Numbered from the stretch's first letter, positions 32,908-42,127 are shown. The stretch: 43,203 nt of DNA from Gammaproteobacteria bacterium (GCA_030427065.1 JAUHWU010000013.1:1-43203); one strand, 5' to 3'. Made by a program: numbers and translations. Notes: generated by a model not told the origin, from the sequence alone.

Positions 32908-35226
32908 ATGCTGGACTTCAAAATGCAGTTGTATCCCTTTTCTTCATTACTGAACTGTTCCCTGCGAAATGTTCAGATTCGACTGATTTTTATCTCAATA
33001 CTCGCGGTTTTAATCCTGTCACCGCTACCGCTTGCTGCCCAGCTTACCGCTGGCAGCGATGGTGGGAAGACTATCGTTATTCCCAAACTGGATGCCCAGG
33101 TACGGATTGATGGTGTGCTCGATGATGATGCCTGGGCACAAGCCCTGTTAATTGACGACTTTCACCAGTACGAGCCGGTCGAATATGCTGAACCCTCCCA
33201 GAAAACGGAAGTATGGATTTTTTACACCAGCGATGCCTTGTATATAGCCAGCCGTTTTTGGGAAACCGATCCTGATCTGATCAGTGCCAATATTCTGCGC
33301 CAGGGTCAGGGGCTCCAGGCCGATGATCTTCTTGCTGTGATTCTTGATCCTTATCTGGATCGTCGCAACGGTTATCGTTTTGAGGTCAATCCCAATGGCG
33401 TGCGCTGGGAAGGGCTGTTCCAGAATATCACCAACATAGAGAGCAGTTGGGACGGGATCTGGCAGACCAATGCTACCCGTGATGAAACTGGCTGGTACAG
33501 TGAAATGCGCATTCCATTCCAGACCATTTCATTTAACCCGGATTCTGATTCCTGGGGTATCAATTTTCGGCGGGCGATTCGCCGCAATAACGAAAGTATT
33601 GGTTGGGTCTCGCGCAACCGTACGGTCAATCCCAGTATTGCCGGAACCATTACAGGCCTGGAAGGACTCGAACAGGGGTTGGGACTGGATGTTGTTCCTT
33701 CCATGGTGCTCAGACAGGATCGGGTAGTCGGTCCAGCCGGGTTCACTGAGCAAAACTTTGAGCCACAGCTTGATGTGTTTTACAAGATTACCCCGCAGCT
33801 GAATGCTGCCCTGACTCTAAATACTGATTTTTCTGCTGCTGAAGTGGATTCCAGGCAGGTCAATCTGACACGCTTCAGCCTGTTTTTCCCGGAACGTCGG
33901 GACTTTTTTATTCGTGATTCCGATATTTTTGAATTTGGCCAGATTGGTACCGGTGGCTTCGATCAGGGAGCCGGTAATGGCAATCCTGCTGTTCCGAATG
34001 CTGCAGCTCAAAATGCCCGGCCTTTTTTCTCTCGCCGAATTGGTCTGAGCACTTCCGGTGCACCTGTGGATATCAATGCCGGCGCCAAGCTCAGTGGCCG
34101 GGTAGGAGACTGGAATGTGGGTACACTGATAATCAGCCAGGATGAAGATGTGCCTGGCGGTGTGGATGCCGCCGAAATTTTTGTCGGCCGGGCCGCCCTG
34201 AATGTATTGCAGGAATCGCAGCTTGGTGTGTTGGCTACCAGTGGAGATCCCCAGTCCAACCTCGACAATAATCTTGTCGGGGTAGACTTTCGCTACCGTA
34301 ATTCCCGTCTTCCGGGCGGCAGGGTCCTGCAGGGCGTGGCTTTTTACCAACAATCTGATACCGAAGGCAAGAGCGGCGATGATGCCTCCTATGGTTTCGG
34401 TATCAGTTATCCCAATAATCAGGGCTGGCGCGGAGGCTATGATTACAAGCGGGTTGAGAAAAATTTTGATCCGGCCGTGGGTTTTGTTGCCCTGAGTAAT
34501 ATGGAAGATCATGCCGTGAATTTTGGCTATCGGCATTTCTTCAGGCCCGGTGGCTATATGCGTTCTTTCTATACTGGATGGGATGGCTACGAATCACGTG
34601 ATCTTGGTGATGGCGAGGTAATTTCATCCAACATGGGCTTGCGCCTGACCACGAATAATAATTCTGGCGACAGTGCTTTCGCCCGTATTATGAAAAGCCG
34701 GGAGGTATTGAGGACAAATTTCACCATCAATCGCGCCTCCGACGGCAGTCGGCAAATTATCATTCCTGCTGGCGATTATTCCTTTGATGAATATCTATTG
34801 GGAATGCAGATAGGAAATCAGCGCAAAGTATCCGGGCGCATAAGTACGCGTTTCGGGGATTATTATAGTGGTACCCGCTGGCAGCGCGGTGCAGGACTAA
34901 ACTGGCGACCTACGCGTAATTACGATATCGGGGTGAATTACACGGAGACTGAAATAGAGTTGCCGGAGGGTAACTTCACCGTACGTTTGTTTACTCTGGA
35001 CACCAAGATAGCGTTCAGCTCCACACTGTCCTGGAGTAATTTGCTTCAATATGACAATGTGTCTGAAGTGATGGGGTTTAATTCACGCCTGAACTGGATT
35101 CCGGAGGCCGGTCGCCAGGCCTTCCTTGTGTTTAATTATGGGCTTGCCGACCTGGACAAGGATAATACCTTTCAGTCTACCGGTTCTGATTTATCCCTCA
35201 AGTTTAACTACACCTTCAGATTCTAA
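32908..35226 (+). CDS. DUF5916 family outer-membrane protein with CBM9-like domain
   Basis: A 772-residue exported protein. A hydrophobic segment (IFISILAVLILSPLPLAAQ) gives the signal peptide. Residues 55-240 resemble a carbohydrate-binding family 9 domain (RIDGVLDDDAWAQA, VWIFYTSDALYIASRFWETD, GYRFEVNPNGVRWEG). From about 270 the DUF5916 region follows (ALTLNTDFSAAEVDSRQVNL, FFPERRDFFI) and ends in amphipathic strands with a terminal Phe (KFNYTFRF), as expected for an outer-membrane beta-barrel. Start 32908 has no good ribosome site; ATG 32923 is an alternative. Substrate unknown. Confidence 0.88.
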   Translation: MLDFKMQLYPFSSLLNCSLRNVQIRLIFISILAVLILSPLPLAAQLTAGSDGGKTIVIPKLDAQVRIDGVLDDDAWAQALLIDDFHQYEPVEYAEPSQKTEVWIFYTSDALYIASRFWETDPDLISANILRQGQGLQADDLLAVILDPYLDRRNGYRFEVNPNGVRWEGLFQNITNIESSWDGIWQTNATRDETGWYSEMRIPFQTISFNPDSDSWGINFRRAIRRNNESIGWVSRNRTVNPSIAGTITGLEGLEQGLGLDVVPSMVLRQDRVVGPAGFTEQNFEPQLDVFYKITPQLNAALTLNTDFSAAEVDSRQVNLTRFSLFFPERRDFFIRDSDIFEFGQIGTGGFDQGAGNGNPAVPNAAAQNARPFFSRRIGLSTSGAPVDINAGAKLSGRVGDWNVGTLIISQDEDVPGGVDAAEIFVGRAALNVLQESQLGVLATSGDPQSNLDNNLVGVDFRYRNSRLPGGRVLQGVAFYQQSDTEGKSGDDASYGFGISYPNNQGWRGGYDYKRVEKNFDPAVGFVALSNMEDHAVNFGYRHFFRPGGYMRSFYTGWDGYESRDLGDGEVISSNMGLRLTTNNNSGDSAFARIMKSREVLRTNFTINRASDGSRQIIIPAGDYSFDEYLLGMQIGNQRKVSGRISTRFGDYYSGTRWQRGAGLNWRPTRNYDIGVNYTETEIELPEGNFTVRLFTLDTKIAFSSTLSWSNLLQYDNVSEVMGFNSRLNWIPEAGRQAFLVFNYGLADLDKDNTFQSTGSDLSLKFNYTFRF

Positions 35227-35453
35227 TTTGCAGGCAACTGGCAGAATCAGCGGAAATTTTTCATTTCCTGCTCCAGGGTTTCATTTTTCACATTTGATCA
35301 AGCTTTTTATCTATCCTGATGCCGGTAAATTTATAGCCTGCCCAGGCTCTTCGTATTTTAATTCAAAGGTGAGTGGTTTATATTTGAACCACTCACTGAA
35401 TTCAGACCGTATCATAGAGTCTGATCTATTATGCAAACAGGCATGAAAACACG

Positions 35454-36323
35454 ATGCATACCCACCACATATTTATCTCCCCTGCGCTAAAAAAGGCCGT
35501 CAGGCGAGAAAATTTCAGCCTGGCATTACTACTCGTTTTGGTCAGTGGCCTTATGGCTAGCCCATTCAGCCAGGCTCAGGGATCCATGACCATTAATCCC
35601 GGGCTGTCCGGTAATTCCCAGGCAGATCGTGACGGTGCAGAATTTCACTTTGCCAGGCTTCAGTACAGTGGGAACAACCTTGGTGGTCGGGGTGGTTTTG
35701 GGCGGGGCTCGTGGACAACTGACTGGCCAGAGGCAGAACATTTTTTGACAGAAGGCATTTCCAGGTTGACCAATGTGGACGTTACACAGGTGGCGCTCTA
35801 TAACGGCGAGGGCGGCGAGCGCATCAATCTGGCAGACGACTCTATCTTTGATTTTCCCTGGCTCTATGCCGTTGAAGTAGGGCGCTGGGCCTTTAATGGA
35901 CTGGAAGCGGCAAAGTTACGCGAATACTTGCTGCGCGGTGGTTTTCTGATGGTGGATGATTTTCATGGCAGCTATGAATGGAGCCAGTTTGAAAAAGGCA
36001 TGAAACAGGTTTTTCCGGACCGTCCAATCAGGGATATTCCTGATAATGATGAAGTGTTTCATGTTCTGTATGACCTGGACTCGAAAATACAGATTCCCGG
36101 CCTTGGCGCCTTTTACCGGGGTGTGACCTATGAGCAGGATGGTTACGATCCGCACTGGCGTGGAATTTATGATGATCATGGCAGGCTGGTAGTCGCCATT
36201 AATCATAATATGGACCTGGGAGATGCCTGGGAGCATGCTGATACACCCGGCTATCCTGAACCCATGACAGCATTGGCTTATCGCTTTGCCGTTAACTACG
36301 TTATTTATTCGATGACCCACTAA
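35454..36323 (+). CDS. DUF4159 domain exported protein
   Basis: A 289-residue protein with a signal peptide (LALLLVLVSGLMASPFSQAQ). The mature part matches DUF4159: FHFARLQYSGNNLGGRGGFG, WPEAEHFLTEGISRLTNVDV, then YLLRGGFLMVDDFHGSYEW and HNMDLGDAWEHADTPGYPEP. DUF4159 resembles glutamine amidotransferase-like/hydrolase folds found with secreted beta-propellers, but activity is undefined. It is 227 bp after the DUF5916 gene and likely in the same cluster. Confidence 0.85.
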   Translation: MHTHHIFISPALKKAVRRENFSLALLLVLVSGLMASPFSQAQGSMTINPGLSGNSQADRDGAEFHFARLQYSGNNLGGRGGFGRGSWTTDWPEAEHFLTEGISRLTNVDVTQVALYNGEGGERINLADDSIFDFPWLYAVEVGRWAFNGLEAAKLREYLLRGGFLMVDDFHGSYEWSQFEKGMKQVFPDRPIRDIPDNDEVFHVLYDLDSKIQIPGLGAFYRGVTYEQDGYDPHWRGIYDDHGRLVVAINHNMDLGDAWEHADTPGYPEPMTALAYRFAVNYVIYSMTH

Positions 36324-36351
36324 AGAGAAAGTTTTTTGTACTTATCCCTCT

Positions 36352-36396
36352 CTATTTTCAAGCTATCTTCAAACTATCTTCAAACTATTTTTCAAA
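36352..36396 (+). repeat. Four 11-bp tandem repeats
   Basis: CTATTTTCAAG CTATCTTCAAA CTATCTTCAAA CTATTTTTCAAA (the last 12 bp) lie between the DUF4159 stop and the dipeptidase gene. The 11-bp period approximates one DNA helical turn, so bound proteins or bends would be in phase. It could also be slippage only. Confidence 0.7.
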
Positions 36397-36466
36397 CTGT
36401 AGATTTTAACTCCTGATGATTGAATTATAAGCAATATTTCCAATACACCAGAAACTTCCAACCAAT

Positions 36467-37579
36467 ATGGTTTTTACTATGACAAGATTATTTTCTTTTT
36501 CCTTAATTATTTTTTCTTCACTTGTGTCATTAAGCGTTACAGGGGCAAGTGAGGCGGATCTGGTAGCCCGTGCCCGTGCGATTCATGACAATGTGATGGC
36601 CCTGGATACCCATGTGGATATCCCCTTGAATTTTGCCACCAGTGAGCATGATCCGGCAAATGCCGAGGCGCAGGTGACCCTTGATACCATGCATGCCGGT
36701 GGCCTGGATGCTGCATTTTTCATTGTTTATATGGGACAGCAGGAAAGAACACAGGAAAACTACCGTAAAGCCAGAGCAGATGCCGTGGCAAAATTCGATG
36801 CCATCCATCGTATGACGGAATATATGTACCCTGATCAGATCGGCCTGGCGGATACTGCCGCCGAAGTCAGGGCTTTATATGCGCAGGGTAAACTGGTTGC
36901 CCTGATCGGCATAGAAAACGGTTTTGCCATTGGCAAGGATCTGTCCCTGCTGGAGGATTACCGGGAACGCGGTGCCCGCTATATGACGCTGGTTCACAAT
37001 GGCCATAATGACATTGGTGATTCTGCCCAGCCGCGTCCCCAGTTAGGTGACATGGATACAGAGCATGGTGGTCTGAGTGAGTTTGGTTATCAAGTCGTCG
37101 AGGAATTGAATCGTCTGGGCATCCTGGTGGATATCTCCCATGTAAGCCGGCAGACCATGCTGGATGCGACCCGTGCCTCGAAAGCCCCGGTCATTGCTTC
37201 ACATTCAAGCGTCACAGCGCTAACCGATCATCCGCGTAACATGAACGATGAGCAGATGCTTGCTCTTAAGGAAAATGGCGGTGTAATGCAGATCGTGGCG
37301 TTCAACCCCTATGTCAGGGAAGGTGGGGATGCCACCCTGGAATTATTTGTTGATCATATAGATTATGCAGTGGATCTTATTGGCATAGACCATGTGGGGA
37401 TTTCCTCTGACTTTGGTGGCGGCGGTGGTATTGCCGGCTGGAGCAATGCCACTGAAACCTTCAATGTCACCCTGGAACTGGTCAGGCGCGGATATTCAGA
37501 GGACAGTATTCGCAAGATCTGGGGTGGTAATGTCCTGCGTATCCTTGAAGAAGCAGAGCGCGTGGCCCAAAGCTACTGA
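36467..37579 (+). CDS. Membrane dipeptidase (M19 family), exported
   Basis: A 370-residue M19 (renal dipeptidase-type) zinc metallopeptidase. A signal peptide (MTRLFSFSLIIFSSLVSLSV, if ATG 36479 is used) precedes ALDTHVDIPLNF with ligands His49 and Asp51. IGIENGFAIG carries the bridging Glu, DISHVSRQTM and IASHSSVTALTDHPRNMND the distal His residues, and VGISSDFGGGGG the catalytic Asp. It cleaves dipeptides, D-residue ones included, in the periplasm. The choice between ATG 36467 and 36479 is open. It ends the exported-protein cluster. Confidence 0.92.
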   Translation: MVFTMTRLFSFSLIIFSSLVSLSVTGASEADLVARARAIHDNVMALDTHVDIPLNFATSEHDPANAEAQVTLDTMHAGGLDAAFFIVYMGQQERTQENYRKARADAVAKFDAIHRMTEYMYPDQIGLADTAAEVRALYAQGKLVALIGIENGFAIGKDLSLLEDYRERGARYMTLVHNGHNDIGDSAQPRPQLGDMDTEHGGLSEFGYQVVEELNRLGILVDISHVSRQTMLDATRASKAPVIASHSSVTALTDHPRNMNDEQMLALKENGGVMQIVAFNPYVREGGDATLELFVDHIDYAVDLIGIDHVGISSDFGGGGGIAGWSNATETFNVTLELVRRGYSEDSIRKIWGGNVLRILEEAERVAQSY

Positions 37580-37717
37580 TAAAACACAAGTGCGGTCCGG
37601 CCTGCACGGACTTTGCCAAAGGGGGCCTAGCTGCACGAAATAAGTGAAGGTACGCCTATGTTATTGTGCTTTTCTCCTCAAATCATTGATTCTGATCATG
37701 ATATTTTTTACTCCGGC

Positions 37718-37747
37718 TTGACATAACGCCCCACAATCCCATAAAGT
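37718..37747 (+). promoter_or_regulatory. Predicted promoter of the ilvIH leader RNA
   Basis: A perfect -35 TTGACA (37718-37723) and TAAAGT (37742-37747, four of six consensus bases) are separated by 18 bp. Start would be near 37754, giving about 340 nt of leader before the ilvI GTG. It overlaps the end of a 22-codon frame at 37659 that I rejected as a leader peptide. Confidence 0.5.
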
Positions 37748-37753
37748 GCCGCA

Positions 37754-37945
37754 CTTGGTGGACGGGCTGACGGGAGATCCCTTGTTCAGTCGCCAGGACC
37801 AATCGATCCTAAATGGATGTTGGTTGACCCCCAGAGATCAGCTTTAACTGAGCAACTAAACTTGGAACGGGTTTAGAAAAGGTTAAGCTCCCCGGCACCT
37901 ATCTCGTGCTGGGCCTCTAAAGGTTCAACCAGAGCCTGGCTTGAA
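37754..37945 (+). ncRNA. Structured leader RNA of ilvIH, possibly ilvB-OMG class
   Basis: Several strong stems can be seen in the roughly 190 nt downstream of the promoter. A closing helix GCCAGG (37792-37797)/CCTGGC (37935-37940); a hairpin ATCC/GGAT inside CCAA/TTGG (37799-37824); an 8-bp hairpin CCCGGCAC (37891-37898)/GTGCTGGG (37906-37913); TTTAGA (37872-37877)/TCTAAA (37916-37921) with GAAC/GTTC outside it. An alternative pairing TGGTTGA (37821-37827)/TCAACCA (37925-37931) would compete, as a switch needs. A class of structured RNAs upstream of ilvB in oligotrophic marine gammaproteobacteria (ilvB-OMG) has been described; this is a good candidate, from memory and unverified. The ligand is unknown. 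The 518-bp gap 37580-38097 otherwise holds a hairpin at 37595-37611 and the repeats and uORF listed below. Confidence 0.6.
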
Positions 37946-37950
37946 AAGCA

Positions 37951-37978
37951 GATGCAGGATACAAGATGCAGGAGACAA
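37951..37978 (+). repeat. GATGCAG heptamer array
   Basis: Four tandem 7-bp units GATGCAG GATACAA GATGCAG GAGACAA follow directly after the structured RNA. They supply the AGGAG that could act as ribosome site for the uORF at 37985. Confidence 0.75.
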
Positions 37979-37984
37979 GCTGTT

Positions 37985-38086
37985 ATGCAGCTGTTTCGGG
38001 CTTTGCGATTTTCTGTGGCATGTGAACGATTAGACATTTTTTTTGAACTGAAGTTGCCTGGAAATTGCCAGCAATTAACTATTTAG
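37985..38086 (+). CDS. Possible uORF upstream of ilvI
   Basis: ATG 37985 with AGGAG 10 bp upstream encodes 33 residues ([20 protein letters not shown], then [13 protein letters not shown]), six of them Leu, two Ile. The TAG stop (38084-38086) overlaps AGAGGA, the ribosome site of ilvI, 11 bp before its GTG. That placement suggests translational coupling or occlusion of ilvI; Leu enrichment (18%) is only modest, so it may be chance. Confidence 0.3.
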   Translation: MQLFRALRFSVACERLDIFFELKLPGNCQQLTI

Positions 38087-38097
38087 AGGACAGAACT

Positions 38098-39825
38098 GTG
38101 GAAATGCTCTCCGGTGGAGACATGCTGATTCGTGCCCTGCACGATGAAGGTGTTGACTTGATATTCGGCTACCCTGGTGGGGCCGCCTTGCACATCTATG
38201 ATGCGATTTTTAACCAGGACAAGGTGGAACACATCCTGGTACGACATGAACAGGCAGCTACCCATGCGGCCGATGGTTATGCCAGATCGACTGGAAAGCC
38301 CGGTGTTGTGCTGGTTACTTCAGGCCCTGGTGCCACCAATGCCATTACCGGTATTGCCACTGCCTATATGGACTCCATTCCCATGGTGGTTATTTCCGGC
38401 CAGGTTACCCGTGACTCCATTGGTTCAGATGCGTTTCAGGAAACTGACATGATTGGCGTTTCGCGTCCCATCGTGAAACACAGTTTTATGGTGCAGAATG
38501 CAGCAGGCATCCCGTCCATCGTTAAACAGGCTTTTCACATTGCCACCACTGGCCGGCCCGGACCTGTTGTCATAGATATTCCCAAGGATGTCACCGATCC
38601 CGGGGAAACTTTTCCCTATGAGTACCCGGAAACCATCAAGATCCGCTCTTATGCGCCGCCAACCAAGGGGCATTCCGGACAGATAAAGAAGGCTGTAGAA
38701 ATCCTGATGAGCGCCAAAAGACCGGTCCTGTATACCGGCGGCGGTGTTATTCTGGGCGATGGTTCTGAATTATTAACGCAGTTGGCCAGAACTCTTGGTT
38801 ACCCGATTACCAATACCCTGATGGGGCTGGGCGCTTATCCTGCCACGGATCCCCAGTTTCTTGGCATGTTGGGAATGCATGGTACTTATGAAGCCAATAT
38901 GGCCATGAGTGAAGCAGATGTCATTCTGTGCATTGGTGCGCGTTTCGATGACCGCGTAACGAATTCCGATGTTTCCAAGTTCTGCCCGAATGCGACAATT
39001 CTTCATGTGGACATCGACCCGGCCTCCATTTCAAAAACAGTCACGGCGCATGTGCCTATCGTAGGTCCAGTGGTTCCCGTGCTTGAGGAAATGCTGGAAC
39101 AGGTCAAGGCATCCAAAATCAAGATTGATGCAGAAGCGCTGGCGGCGTGGTGGAAGAGAATTGATCACTGGCGTGAGCGTGATTCCCTGGGTGTAACACC
39201 GGCAGAGGGAGAAATGATCAAACCCCAGCAGGTCATTCAGGCGCTTTATAAAGTAACCAATGGTGAGGCCTATGTGACTTCTGATGTGGGACAGCATCAG
39301 ATGTTTGCCGCCCAGTATTATCATTTTGACCTGCCAAGGCGCTGGATCAACTCCGGTGGCCTGGGCACCATGGGATTCGGACTGCCAGCAGCCATGGGTG
39401 TGCAGCTGGCTTTTCCTGATGCCATTGTCGCCTGTGTTACCGGTGAAGGCAGTATCCAGATGAATATCCAGGAACTGGCTACCTGTAAACAATGTGCATT
39501 GCCAATCAAAATCGTCAACCTGAATAACGAAGCCCTGGGCATGGTCAAGCAATGGCAGGACATGCAATACAGTGGTCGTTATTCGCAAAGTACCTATGCG
39601 GATTCACTGCCTGATTTTGTTGCCCTGGCTGAGGCTTATGGCCATGTCGGTGTGCGTATTGAAAAAATGAGTGAGCTTGAAAGTAAAATGAAGGAAGCCT
39701 TCGCTATGAAAGACAAGCTTGTCTTCATTGATGTTGCTGTTGATCCCAATGAGCATGTCTATCCGATGGCGATCAGGAATGGCGCCATGAGTGAAATGTT
39801 TTTAAGCAAGACAGAGAGGACTTGA
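38098..39825 (+). CDS. ilvI: Acetolactate synthase large subunit
   Basis: Makes acetolactate/acetohydroxybutyrate, the first common step of Val, Leu and Ile synthesis. The 575-residue protein starts at GTG 38098 ([14 protein letters not shown]), the same start as E. coli IlvI, with AGAGGA 7 bp upstream; a TTG at 38065 is rejected. The TPP-activating Glu51 lies in [13 protein letters not shown]. Its C-terminal TPP/Mg motif reads GEGSIQMN, where E. coli has GDGSIQMN. The terminal [10 protein letters not shown] is conserved. ilvH follows after 1 bp. A long structured leader precedes it. Confidence 0.96.
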   Translation: MEMLSGGDMLIRALHDEGVDLIFGYPGGAALHIYDAIFNQDKVEHILVRHEQAATHAADGYARSTGKPGVVLVTSGPGATNAITGIATAYMDSIPMVVISGQVTRDSIGSDAFQETDMIGVSRPIVKHSFMVQNAAGIPSIVKQAFHIATTGRPGPVVIDIPKDVTDPGETFPYEYPETIKIRSYAPPTKGHSGQIKKAVEILMSAKRPVLYTGGGVILGDGSELLTQLARTLGYPITNTLMGLGAYPATDPQFLGMLGMHGTYEANMAMSEADVILCIGARFDDRVTNSDVSKFCPNATILHVDIDPASISKTVTAHVPIVGPVVPVLEEMLEQVKASKIKIDAEALAAWWKRIDHWRERDSLGVTPAEGEMIKPQQVIQALYKVTNGEAYVTSDVGQHQMFAAQYYHFDLPRRWINSGGLGTMGFGLPAAMGVQLAFPDAIVACVTGEGSIQMNIQELATCKQCALPIKIVNLNNEALGMVKQWQDMQYSGRYSQSTYADSLPDFVALAEAYGHVGVRIEKMSELESKMKEAFAMKDKLVFIDVAVDPNEHVYPMAIRNGAMSEMFLSKTERT

Positions 39826-39826
39826 G

Positions 39827-40318
39827 ATGAGACGCATTATATCTGTTCTTATGGAAAACCAGCCGGGCGCCTTATCCCGTGTGGTAGGTCTTTTCTCGCA
39901 ACGCAGTTACAACATCAATTCACTGACCGTGGCACCGACTGATGATCCGACGCTGTCTCGCCTCACCCTTACTACAATAGGGGATGACCGCAAGATTGAG
40001 CAGATCATCAAGCACCTGAACAAGGTTGTGGATGTCGCCAAGCTGGTTGATCTGACCGAAGGCAGTCATATTGAACGCGAGCTGATGCTGATCAAGGTCA
40101 AGGCAACCGGCGCCCAGCGGGCGGAAGTGAAGCGAGTGGCGGATATTTTTCGTGGTGACGTTGTAGATGTAACACCGACCATGTATACGATTCAGCTTAC
40201 CGGCACGGAAGAAAAACTGGACGGCTTTATCCAGGCTTTGGCTGGTACTACGATACTAGAAGTGGCACGTACCGGGGTCTCGGGTGTTGCCAGGGGCGAG
40301 AAGATACTCAGCCTTTGA
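39827..40318 (+). CDS. ilvH: Acetolactate synthase regulatory subunit
   Basis: The small subunit that raises activity and confers valine inhibition. The 163-residue protein matches E. coli IlvH from MRRIISVLMENQPGALSRVV to the GVARGEKI end. The N-terminal ACT domain (1-80, with RSYNINSLTVAPTDDPTLSR) binds valine; the C-terminal domain (85-163) contacts the large subunit. The start ATG lies 1 bp after the ilvI stop, with GAGG in the ilvI tail, so expression is tightly coupled. Confidence 0.96.
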   Translation: MRRIISVLMENQPGALSRVVGLFSQRSYNINSLTVAPTDDPTLSRLTLTTIGDDRKIEQIIKHLNKVVDVAKLVDLTEGSHIERELMLIKVKATGAQRAEVKRVADIFRGDVVDVTPTMYTIQLTGTEEKLDGFIQALAGTTILEVARTGVSGVARGEKILSL

Positions 40319-40334
40319 GAAAAGTCACCGGTCT

Positions 40335-40355
40335 CAAGTCGCAAGTCCCAAGTCG
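40335..40355 (+). repeat. CAAGTCG heptamer array
   Basis: Three 7-bp units CAAGTCG CAAGTCC CAAGTCG lie 17 bp after the ilvH stop. An array of the complementary type lies at 40431-40451, on the other side of the terminator. Confidence 0.75.
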
Positions 40356-40398
40356 CAGGATTTGATACTGCAAACAGATGAGTTGTTTTCTCAAGAAC

Positions 40399-40430
40399 AA
40401 AAAAAAACCAGGCATTGCCTGGTTTTTTTT
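40399..40430. terminator. Bidirectional terminator between ilvH and ilvC
   Basis: CCAGGC (40408-40413), loop ATT, GCCTGG (40417-40422), flanked by nine A on the left and eight T on the right, so it acts in both directions. It separates convergent ilvH and ilvC. Confidence 0.93.
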
Positions 40431-40451
40431 GAGACTTGAGACTTGTAACTT
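40431..40451 (-). repeat. GAGACTT heptamer array, inverted partner
   Basis: GAGACTT GAGACTT GTAACTT are three 7-bp units, the reverse complement of CAAGT-type units. With 40335-40355 they form inverted heptamer arrays around the terminator, close to the ilvC stop at 40462. Confidence 0.75.
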
Positions 40452-40461
40452 GCGATTGTTT

Positions 40462-41934
40462 TTACACAACTTTTTTCATTGCTGTCATATAGCCACGCAG
40501 TTTACGGCCCACCGATTCAATCGGATGGTTGCGAATCGCCTCATTGGCTTCAATCAGGGCGCGGTCATCAACCCCGTTATCCTTGGCTTGAATACCCTTG
40601 CCAATGATGTCGGTATCTACTGCTTTCATGAAGTCTTCCAGCATAGGCACAGCGGCATGGGCAAACAGGTAACAGCCGTATTCCGCTGTATCAGAAATGA
40701 CCGCATTCATTTCGTACAATTTTTTGCGGCCAATAAGGTTGGCAATCAATGGGACTTCATGCAGTGATTCATAATAGGCAGATTCGGCAATTACGCCTGC
40801 AGCTGTCAGCGTTTCAAAGCATAACTCAACACCGGCCTTGATCATGGCAACCATGAGGATGCCATTGTCATAGTATTCCTGTTCACTGATGTCGGGCGCA
40901 CCATCAGTAGAAGACAGTTCGAAGGCAGTCTTGCCGGTATCTTCACGCCAGCCCAGTAATTTAGCGTCGTTATTTGCCCAGTCTTCCATCATGCCGGAAG
41001 AGAAATTACCTTCCATAATGTCATCCATATGTTTTTCAAATAATGGGCGCAGAATTGTTTTAAGTGATTCGCTGACTTCAAAGGCTTCAAGCTTGGCAGG
41101 GTTGGACAGGCGATCCATCATGTTGGTGATACCACCCTGTTTGAGACCCTCGGACACGGTTTCCCAGCCAAACTGGATCAGCTTGGAGGCGTAGGCAGAG
41201 TCTATGCCTTTTTCCACCATCTTTTCAAAGGCAAGAATAGAACCGGCCTGCAGCATGCCGCAAAGGATAGTCTGTTCACCCATGAGGTCGGACTTAACTT
41301 CTGCGATGAATGAGGATTCCAGAACGCCAGCCCTGTGGCCGCCAGTAGCAGCAGCGTAGGCTTTGGCAATTTCAAGACCATCACCGTTAGGATCGTTTTC
41401 CCTGTGCACTGCAATCAGCGTAGGAACGCCAAAGCCGCGTTTATATTCTTCCCGAACTTCTGTGCCGGGGCATTTGGGCGCCACCATGATGACAGTCAGG
41501 TCATCACGAATCTGCATGCCTTCCTCAACAATATTAAAGCCATGTGAATAGGCCAGGCAGGCTCCTTTCTTCATCAATGGCATTACGCTATTAATAACCG
41601 GCGTATGCTGCTTGTCGGGCGTCAGGTTAAGAACCAGGTCAGCAGTAGGAACCAGCTCTTCGATAGTGCCTACATTGAAGCTGTTTTCAGAGGCATTGAC
41701 CCATGACTGTCTTTTTTCTTTAATGGCTGCCTCGCGCAGGGCATAGGCAATATCCAGGCCACTGTCACGCATATTCAGACCCTGATTCAAGCCCTGTGCA
41801 CCGCAACCCAGGATGACGACTTTCTTGCCTTTTAGTTTTTCCACACCGCCTGCGAATTCCTGGGAATCCATGAAGCGACACTTCCCGAGTTCCTCAAGCT
41901 GCAGTCGCAGGGGAAGGGTGTTGAAATAATTCAT
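40462..41934 (-). CDS. ilvC: Ketol-acid reductoisomerase, class II
   Basis: Second enzyme of branched-chain amino acid synthesis: isomerises and reduces acetolactate with NADPH. The 490-residue protein is the long (class II, E. coli-like) form with duplicated C-terminal helical domain. ATG 41934 is chosen by alignment with E. coli (MANYFNTL) and GGAG six bases upstream; a longer frame reaches 41991. GCGAQG (43-48) is the NADPH loop, and [18 protein letters not shown] and [21 protein letters not shown] carry Mg and substrate residues. It is transcribed toward ilvH from its own promoter, not as part of ilvIH. Confidence 0.96.
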   Translation of the reverse strand: MNYFNTLPLRLQLEELGKCRFMDSQEFAGGVEKLKGKKVVILGCGAQGLNQGLNMRDSGLDIAYALREAAIKEKRQSWVNASENSFNVGTIEELVPTADLVLNLTPDKQHTPVINSVMPLMKKGACLAYSHGFNIVEEGMQIRDDLTVIMVAPKCPGTEVREEYKRGFGVPTLIAVHRENDPNGDGLEIAKAYAAATGGHRAGVLESSFIAEVKSDLMGEQTILCGMLQAGSILAFEKMVEKGIDSAYASKLIQFGWETVSEGLKQGGITNMMDRLSNPAKLEAFEVSESLKTILRPLFEKHMDDIMEGNFSSGMMEDWANNDAKLLGWREDTGKTAFELSSTDGAPDISEQEYYDNGILMVAMIKAGVELCFETLTAAGVIAESAYYESLHEVPLIANLIGRKKLYEMNAVISDTAEYGCYLFAHAAVPMLEDFMKAVDTDIIGKGIQAKDNGVDDRALIEANEAIRNHPIESVGRKLRGYMTAMKKVV

Positions 41935-42083
41935 TGGTAACTCCGGTGGTTTTTTTATAGTTGAATAAATCAGGGCGGCAATATTAAGCAAAAATGCCCT
42001 GTGGGTAAATTAAAACTCCCCTGATTTCCCTTTCTTTTCGAGATTGTCGGGGGGTATTTGCCCAATTAGGGAGATTTAGCGCG

Positions 42084-42089
42084 TATAAT
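42084..42089 (+). promoter_or_regulatory. Predicted -10 box of pssA
   Basis: A perfect TATAAT lies 39 bp before the pssA ATG. No matching -35 is found at 16-18 bp; TTGCCC at 20 bp (42058-42063) is the best candidate. The promoter is divergent from ilvC. Confidence 0.4.
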
Positions 42090-42127
42090 CGTCAATCTTG
42101 CCAATTTTACAGGATCATCAATACCCC

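Noticed and set aside
37595-37611. Hairpin GTCCG/CGGAC after the dipeptidase as a terminator
   Set aside because: The stem is 5 bp and only TTT follows; too weak to list.
37659-37727. A 22-codon frame with SD-like GAAGG (MLLCFSPQIIDSDHDIFYSG...) as an ilv leader peptide
   Set aside because: It has only three Leu and three Ile spread along it, overlaps the TTGACA promoter and lies before the structured RNA, so it does not match the leader of ilvI.
39401-39480. GEGS in place of GDGS in the IlvI TPP motif as an inactivating change
   Set aside because: Glu retains metal-binding ability and, as I recall, this variant occurs in other gammaproteobacterial IlvI proteins; all other motifs are intact.
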